From assembly GCA_934655935.1 (NCBI GenBank), contig CAKUHJ010000072.1:1-9544 (forward strand): a stretch of DNA of 9,544 bases. Direction: 5' to 3'. Below, in pieces: positions 6,309-9,544 of this stretch; within the stretch, counting starts at the first letter, position 1, and the number at the start of each line of letters is the position of its first letter. Source of the stretch: an uncultured Oscillospiraceae bacterium. GTDB lineage: Bacteria > Bacillota > Clostridia > Oscillospirales > Oscillospiraceae. The position numbers were made by a program, and so were the translations under genes. Below the pieces are notes generated by a model that saw nothing but the letters and a program-made list of their open reading frames with translations, did no database searches and had not been told where the DNA came from.

Positions 6309-6350
6309 AAAGATAAACCGGCACCCTGGGCCAGGCCCAGGGCTGCCGGT
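6309..6350 (-). terminator. Intrinsic terminator of galE, between convergent genes
   Basis: Arms 6317-6331 and 6335-6350 pair over 15 bp with one bulged base (6343) and a 3-nt loop. On the minus strand it is followed by TTTATCTTTTTATCC, a good U-rich tail. On the plus strand the tail is A-rich with only a short T run further down, so it is weaker for fchA. Confidence 0.8.
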
Positions 6351-6375
6351 AAAGCCAAAAAATATTTTAATGGGG

Positions 6376-7389
6376 TCAGACAAAGCCGTCCGGGTTTCTG
6401 AGCTGCCAGTTCCAGGCGTCCCGGCACATGTCAAGCAGCGTCTTCTCCGTCCGCCAGCCGAGTACCCGCGCGCTTTTTTCCGGGTCCGCGTAGCAGACCG
6501 GCAGGTCGCCCGCACGCCGCGGCGCAATGCGGTATGGAATTTCCCTTCCGCAGGCTGCTTCAAAGGCGTGCAGCACCTCCAGGACACTGTAGCCCCTGCC
6601 GCTGCCGAGGTTGAAAATCTCCTCGCCGGTGTGCGTCATCAGGTAGTCCAGGGCTGCGGCGTGTCCCCTGGCCAGGTCCATCACATGGATGTAATCCCGG
6701 ACGCCAGTTCCGTCCGGCGTGGGATAATCGTTTCCGAACACCTGGAGGAAGGGGCGCTTTCCGATGGCGGTTTGCGCAATATAGGGCGCAAGGTTATTGG
6801 GGACACCGTTCGGCTGCTCGCCGAGCAGGCCGCTTGGATGCGCGCCGATCGGATTGAAGTAGCGAAGCTGGACGACGGACCATTCCGCGTCTGCCCGCGC
6901 AAGGTCGCGGAGTATCTGCTCGCCCATGTACTTTGTCCAGCCATAGGGGTTTGTGCAGGCTCCGGTTTTTGCCGTTTCCTTCAGCGGCATTTCGTTATCT
7001 GCGGCATATACGGTCGCAGAGGAGGAAAAAATCAGGCGCTTGACGCTGAAGCGCGCCATGACTGCGCAGAGCGTCATGGTTGCGGTCAGATTGTTCCGGT
7101 AATAGTCGAGCGGCTTTTCCACGGATTCGCCGACCGCCTTGAGGCCGGCAAAATGGATGACGCAGTCCGGCCGGTATTCTGAGAAAATGCGCGCCAGCAG
7201 CGCCTCGTCGCAGGCGCTGCCCAGAATGAAGGCAAGCGGCCGTCCGGTAATTTCCTGCACCCGTTCCAGGCTCTTTTCGCTTGCGTTGCACAGATTGTCC
7301 AGGACAAGGACCTCGTGTCCTGCCTCCAGCAGCGCCACGCAGGTATGGCTTCCGATATATCCGGCCCCGCCGGTCACAAGCACGCGCAT
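6376..7389 (-). CDS. galE: UDP-glucose 4-epimerase
   Basis: Interconverts UDP-glucose and UDP-galactose with bound NAD+, serving galactose use and making UDP-galactose for surface polysaccharides. It has 337 residues, the standard GalE length, an extended short-chain dehydrogenase. RVLVTGGAGYIGSHT (2-16) is the NAD-binding glycine motif. FSSSATVYA (121-129) and Y149-G-W-T-K153 carry the catalytic Ser, Tyr and Lys. LRYFNPIGAHPSG and DGTGVRDYIHV are sugar-nucleotide-binding segments. The start at 7389 is chosen because the glycine motif begins at once and a run of seven G residues plus A lies 6 nt upstream; further in-frame sequence upstream covers the promoter. It has no link to the hut genes and no gal partner in the window. 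Confidence 0.96.
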   Translation of the reverse strand: MRVLVTGGAGYIGSHTCVALLEAGHEVLVLDNLCNASEKSLERVQEITGRPLAFILGSACDEALLARIFSEYRPDCVIHFAGLKAVGESVEKPLDYYRNNLTATMTLCAVMARFSVKRLIFSSSATVYAADNEMPLKETAKTGACTNPYGWTKYMGEQILRDLARADAEWSVVQLRYFNPIGAHPSGLLGEQPNGVPNNLAPYIAQTAIGKRPFLQVFGNDYPTPDGTGVRDYIHVMDLARGHAAALDYLMTHTGEEIFNLGSGRGYSVLEVLHAFEAACGREIPYRIAPRRAGDLPVCYADPEKSARVLGWRTEKTLLDMCRDAWNWQLRNPDGFV

Positions 7390-7413
7390 AAGCGTCCCCC
7401 CCTTTTTTCTCAG

Positions 7414-7442
7414 AGTATAGCACAAAATGGAAGGACGCGCAA
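7414..7442 (-). promoter_or_regulatory. galE promoter (sigma-A type, extended -10)
   Basis: On the minus strand, -35 TTGCGC (7442-7437) and -10 TATACT (7419-7414) are separated by 17 bp. TG precedes the -10 box by one base. The -35 box just reaches the end of the CBS gene (stop at 7446). galE can therefore be transcribed independently of the upstream genes. Confidence 0.65.
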
Positions 7443-7445
7443 GCG

Positions 7446-7877
7446 TTACTCCAGGCGCTTCAGCCCCTGCGAGATTTCGCTCAGGCACTGCGCCGCCTCC
7501 TGCGGCATACCTCCGCGCGTACCGACGTCCGCAAGGCAGAGCATACCAAGAAGCCTTCCCCGCTGCGCGACCGGAAGCCTTCGCAGCCGGTTCGCCGACA
7601 TCTGCTGCAGGGCCGCCGGAAGCTCGTCGTCCGGCCCCGCAAGAACCGGGTGCGCGGACATGATCTCGGACACCTTTGTCTTTTCTGCGTTTTTTCCGGC
7701 GGCGACGCAGCGAAGCGTCACATCCCGGTCGGTCAGAATGCCGCAGAGCTTCCTACCTGCGCCGCAGACCGGGAGCGAGCCGACGTTATACCGGCTCATA
7801 AGCCTGGCCGCCACGCTGACAGGCTCGGACGCGCCGACGCTGATTACCTGACTGGACATACATTCTCGGACCTTCAT
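7446..7877 (-). CDS. Small two-CBS-domain protein
   Basis: A protein of 143 residues made of a tandem CBS pair (Bateman module), which usually binds adenine nucleotides, or NAD-type ligands, as an energy sensor. CBS1 covers about residues 1-62, with VRECMSSQVISV, then YNVGSLPVCG and GILTDRDV. CBS2 covers about 68-120, with VSEIMSAHPVLA, NRLRRLPV and GMLCLADVG. No catalytic or DNA-binding domain is attached, so it probably acts through a partner. The ribosome-binding site AGGAGGG is 4 nt upstream. It lies 95 bp downstream of nfnB on the same strand and may share its transcript, which would fit sensing of redox or energy state; that link is inference. The ligand cannot be told from sequence. 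Confidence 0.88.
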   Translation of the reverse strand: MKVRECMSSQVISVGASEPVSVAARLMSRYNVGSLPVCGAGRKLCGILTDRDVTLRCVAAGKNAEKTKVSEIMSAHPVLAGPDDELPAALQQMSANRLRRLPVAQRGRLLGMLCLADVGTRGGMPQEAAQCLSEISQGLKRLE

Positions 7878-7888
7878 CGTACCCTCCT

Positions 7889-7927
7889 GGAAGCAGCTTC
7901 CCCCGGCAGAATCTCTGCCGGGGGAAG
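7889..7927 (-). promoter_or_regulatory. Perfect hairpin with an overlapping alternative palindrome before the CBS gene
   Basis: Arms 7897-7910 and 7914-7927 form a perfect 14-bp stem closed by a 3-nt loop. No T-run follows on either strand, so it is not a classical terminator. A second palindrome, GGAAGC-A-GCTTCC (7889-7901), shares bases with one arm and ends next to the ribosome-binding site (7882-7888). The two folds exclude each other. It could be a transcript-stabilising 3' end for nfnB, a processing site, or a leader switch for the CBS gene. Confidence 0.5.
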
Positions 7928-7972
7928 AAATTCTATGAAGGAATTCTAGCCAGAATGGCCGCGCCGCATACC

Positions 7973-9361
7973 TCAGGCCTGCGCCTTCAGCTTGCGGTCG
8001 ATTGCGTCGGCGGCCTTTTTGCCGGCACCCATGGCAAGAATGACCGTCGCCGCGCCCGTGACGGCGTCGCCGCCGGCAAAGACGTTCTCACGCGTGGACA
8101 TTTCGTTCTCATCTACGATGATGCCGCCCTTTTTGTTGGTTTCAAGGCCGGGCGTTGTGGAGCGGATCAGCGGGTTCGGGCTTGTGCCGAGGGACATGAT
8201 AACCGTATCGACGTCCAGCACAAATTCGGAGCCCTCCACCGGAATCGGGCGGCGGCGGCCGGATGCGTCAGGCTCGCCAAGCTCCATCCGGATGCACTTC
8301 ATGCCGCACACACGGCCATCCTCGCCGCCGAGAATTTCCACCGGGTTCGTAAGCGTCATGAACTCGATGCCCTCCTCCTTGGCGTGGTGCTGCTCCTCCA
8401 GACGCGCAGGCATTTCGGCCTCGCCGCGGCGATAGACCACGTAAACCTTCTCCGTGCCCATGCGCTTGGCGCAGCGGGCAGCGTCCATGGCGACGTTGCC
8501 GCCGCCGACGATTGCCGCCGCCTTCGAATGCAGAATCGGCGTATCATATTCCTCCTGATAGGCCTTCATGAGGTTGATGCGCGTAAGGTATTCATTGGCC
8601 GAGCAGACGCCCTTGAGCGCCTCGCCCGGAATATGCATGAACATGGGCAGGCCTGCGCCGGAGCCGACAAAGACGGCCCTGAAGCCCATTTCAAACAGCT
8701 CGTCGATGGAAAGCACCTTGCCGATGACCATGTCGGTCATCACCTCGACGCCCTGCGCCTTCAGCTTTTCCACCTCGTTTGCGACAATGGCCTTGGGCAG
8801 ACGGAATTCCGGAATACCGTAGACCAGCACGCCGCCGGCGGTGTGCAGCGCTTCAAAAATGGAAACCTGATAGCCCTTCTTGGCAAGCTCGGACGCGCAG
8901 GTCAGGCCGGACGGGCCGGAGCCGACGACGGCGACCTTCACGCCGTTCGAGGCGGCTTTTTCGGGCATGGCGTTCACATTTTCACGGTACCAGTCGGCGA
9001 CGAAGCGCTCCAGCCGGCCGATTGCAACCGGCTCTCCCTTCACGCCGCGCACGCAGCGGGACTCGCACTGCGTCTCCTGCGGGCAGACGCGGCCGGAGAG
9101 CGCGGGCAGCGCGTTTGTGGAGGTGATGATTTCATACGCCGCGGCAAAATCGCCCTCGGAGACCTTGGCAATGAACTCCGGAATCCGGATGTTGACCGGG
9201 CAGCCCTCAATACACTGCGGCTTTTTGCACTGCAGGCAGCGCTTGGCCTCGTTTACGGCCATTTCGGCGGTGTAGCCCAGCGTGACTTCCTTGAAATTAT
9301 GGTTACGAACGTTCGGTTCCTGCTCCGGCATCGGAGTTTTGGTCATTTGCATGTTCGCCAT
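7973..9361 (-). CDS. nfnB: NfnB-type subunit (NADPH-dependent glutamate synthase small-subunit family)
   Basis: Probable large subunit of NADH-dependent reduced ferredoxin:NADP+ oxidoreductase, a cytoplasmic flavin-based electron-bifurcating enzyme that makes NADPH from NADH and reduced ferredoxin. It has 462 residues. C42, C45, C50 and C54, then C93, C99 and C103, supply [4Fe-4S] ligands. GSGPSG (147-152) binds FAD, with the second flavin motif FAGGDAVTGA at 428-437. GGGNVAMDAAR (286-296) is the NADP(H) Rossmann motif. The same fold is often annotated gltA or SudA; the neighbouring nfnA-like gene, and no visible glutamate synthase large subunit, favour NfnB. GGGGAGG lies 8 nt upstream of the ATG, and the gap to nfnA is 15 nt, so they form one operon. 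Confidence 0.9.
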   Translation of the reverse strand: MANMQMTKTPMPEQEPNVRNHNFKEVTLGYTAEMAVNEAKRCLQCKKPQCIEGCPVNIRIPEFIAKVSEGDFAAAYEIITSTNALPALSGRVCPQETQCESRCVRGVKGEPVAIGRLERFVADWYRENVNAMPEKAASNGVKVAVVGSGPSGLTCASELAKKGYQVSIFEALHTAGGVLVYGIPEFRLPKAIVANEVEKLKAQGVEVMTDMVIGKVLSIDELFEMGFRAVFVGSGAGLPMFMHIPGEALKGVCSANEYLTRINLMKAYQEEYDTPILHSKAAAIVGGGNVAMDAARCAKRMGTEKVYVVYRRGEAEMPARLEEQHHAKEEGIEFMTLTNPVEILGGEDGRVCGMKCIRMELGEPDASGRRRPIPVEGSEFVLDVDTVIMSLGTSPNPLIRSTTPGLETNKKGGIIVDENEMSTRENVFAGGDAVTGAATVILAMGAGKKAADAIDRKLKAQA

Positions 9362-9376
9362 TGTTGTTTCCTCCCC

Positions 9377-9544
9377 TTACTTGATGAGCGATTCGCCCAG
9401 CTTCTGCATGCGGCAGATGTGGGTTGTTCTCTCTTCGGCCTCGCGCTCACGGTAGACGCTGTTGCGGCTCATGAGCTCGTCATAGTCCACCTGATGGCCG
9501 TCAAAATCCGGTCCGTCCACGCAGGCGAATTTAACCTCGCCGCC
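9377..9544 (-). CDS. nfnA: NfnA-type subunit, C-terminal end (partial)
   Basis: Only the last 55 residues are in the window; the gene continues past the right edge. The opening GGEVKFACVDGPDFDGHQVD is the characteristic C-terminal motif of the ferredoxin-NADP+ reductase/PyrK-like subunit, with the Cys that helps bind the [2Fe-2S] cluster and the usual D-G-P-x-F-D-G-H-x-V-D stretch. The tail (MSRNSVYREREAEERTTHIC) matches the family's polar end. The subunit binds FAD and NAD(H) and pairs with NfnB. It is often annotated as a sulfide/dihydroorotate dehydrogenase-like FAD/NAD-binding protein. Confidence 0.85.
   Translation of the reverse strand, partial: GGEVKFACVDGPDFDGHQVDYDELMSRNSVYREREAEERTTHICRMQKLGESLIK

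Noticed and set aside
6317..6350. GC-rich inverted repeat as a mobile-element end
   Set aside because: Its position between convergent stops and the U-rich tail on the minus strand fit an intrinsic terminator.
6118..7182. Plus-strand open frame spanning the end of fchA and much of galE
   Set aside because: It crosses a terminator hairpin and lies in the wrong frame or strand of two certain genes.
7973..9361. Reading this gene as the glutamate synthase small subunit
   Set aside because: Family similarity allows it, but the adjoining nfnA-like gene and no visible large subunit make NfnB the better call.

Overview
The window suggests a GC-rich, anaerobic, endospore-forming member of the Clostridia. 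It carries the 5' half of sigK, the late mother-cell sporulation sigma factor gene. It also has a fermentative histidine-degradation cluster feeding formimino-tetrahydrofolate chemistry, and genes of the NfnAB electron-bifurcating transhydrogenase family. Shine-Dalgarno sites are strong and Firmicutes-like.

Left end (1 to about 725): this appears to be one end of a sigK-intervening ('skin'-like) element. The sigK reading frame, on the minus strand from 1056, matches the family through A-R-C-V-E-N. It then changes near 715-735 into unrelated sequence with a short missense tail, so only the N-terminal half of the protein is encoded here. On the element side sits a two-domain helix-turn-helix protein gene on the same strand, overlapping the end of the sigK fragment. 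Beyond it is the 3' tip of a convergent plus-strand gene, with a hairpin between them. The sigK 3' half and a recombinase would have to lie left of the window.

Middle (1121-6350): histidine utilisation genes in two divergent pairs. hutU and hutI run leftward and end at a strong terminator (1121-1165). ftcD and fchA run rightward. Together they convert urocanate to imidazolonepropionate, then formiminoglutamate, then glutamate plus 5-formimino-THF, then 5,10-methenyl-THF plus ammonia. Histidine ammonia-lyase (hutH) is not in the window. The pairs share a 131-bp AT-rich control region in which two sigma-A-type promoters overlap back to back. An inverted repeat with an extra copy of its half-site lies in the hutU leader.

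Right end (6376-9544): all minus strand. galE (UDP-glucose 4-epimerase) has its own promoter. Upstream of it are a small two-CBS-domain protein and the nfnB and nfnA genes (NADH-dependent reduced ferredoxin:NADP+ oxidoreductase family). nfnA is cut by the window edge. A perfect 14-bp hairpin sits between nfnB and the CBS gene.
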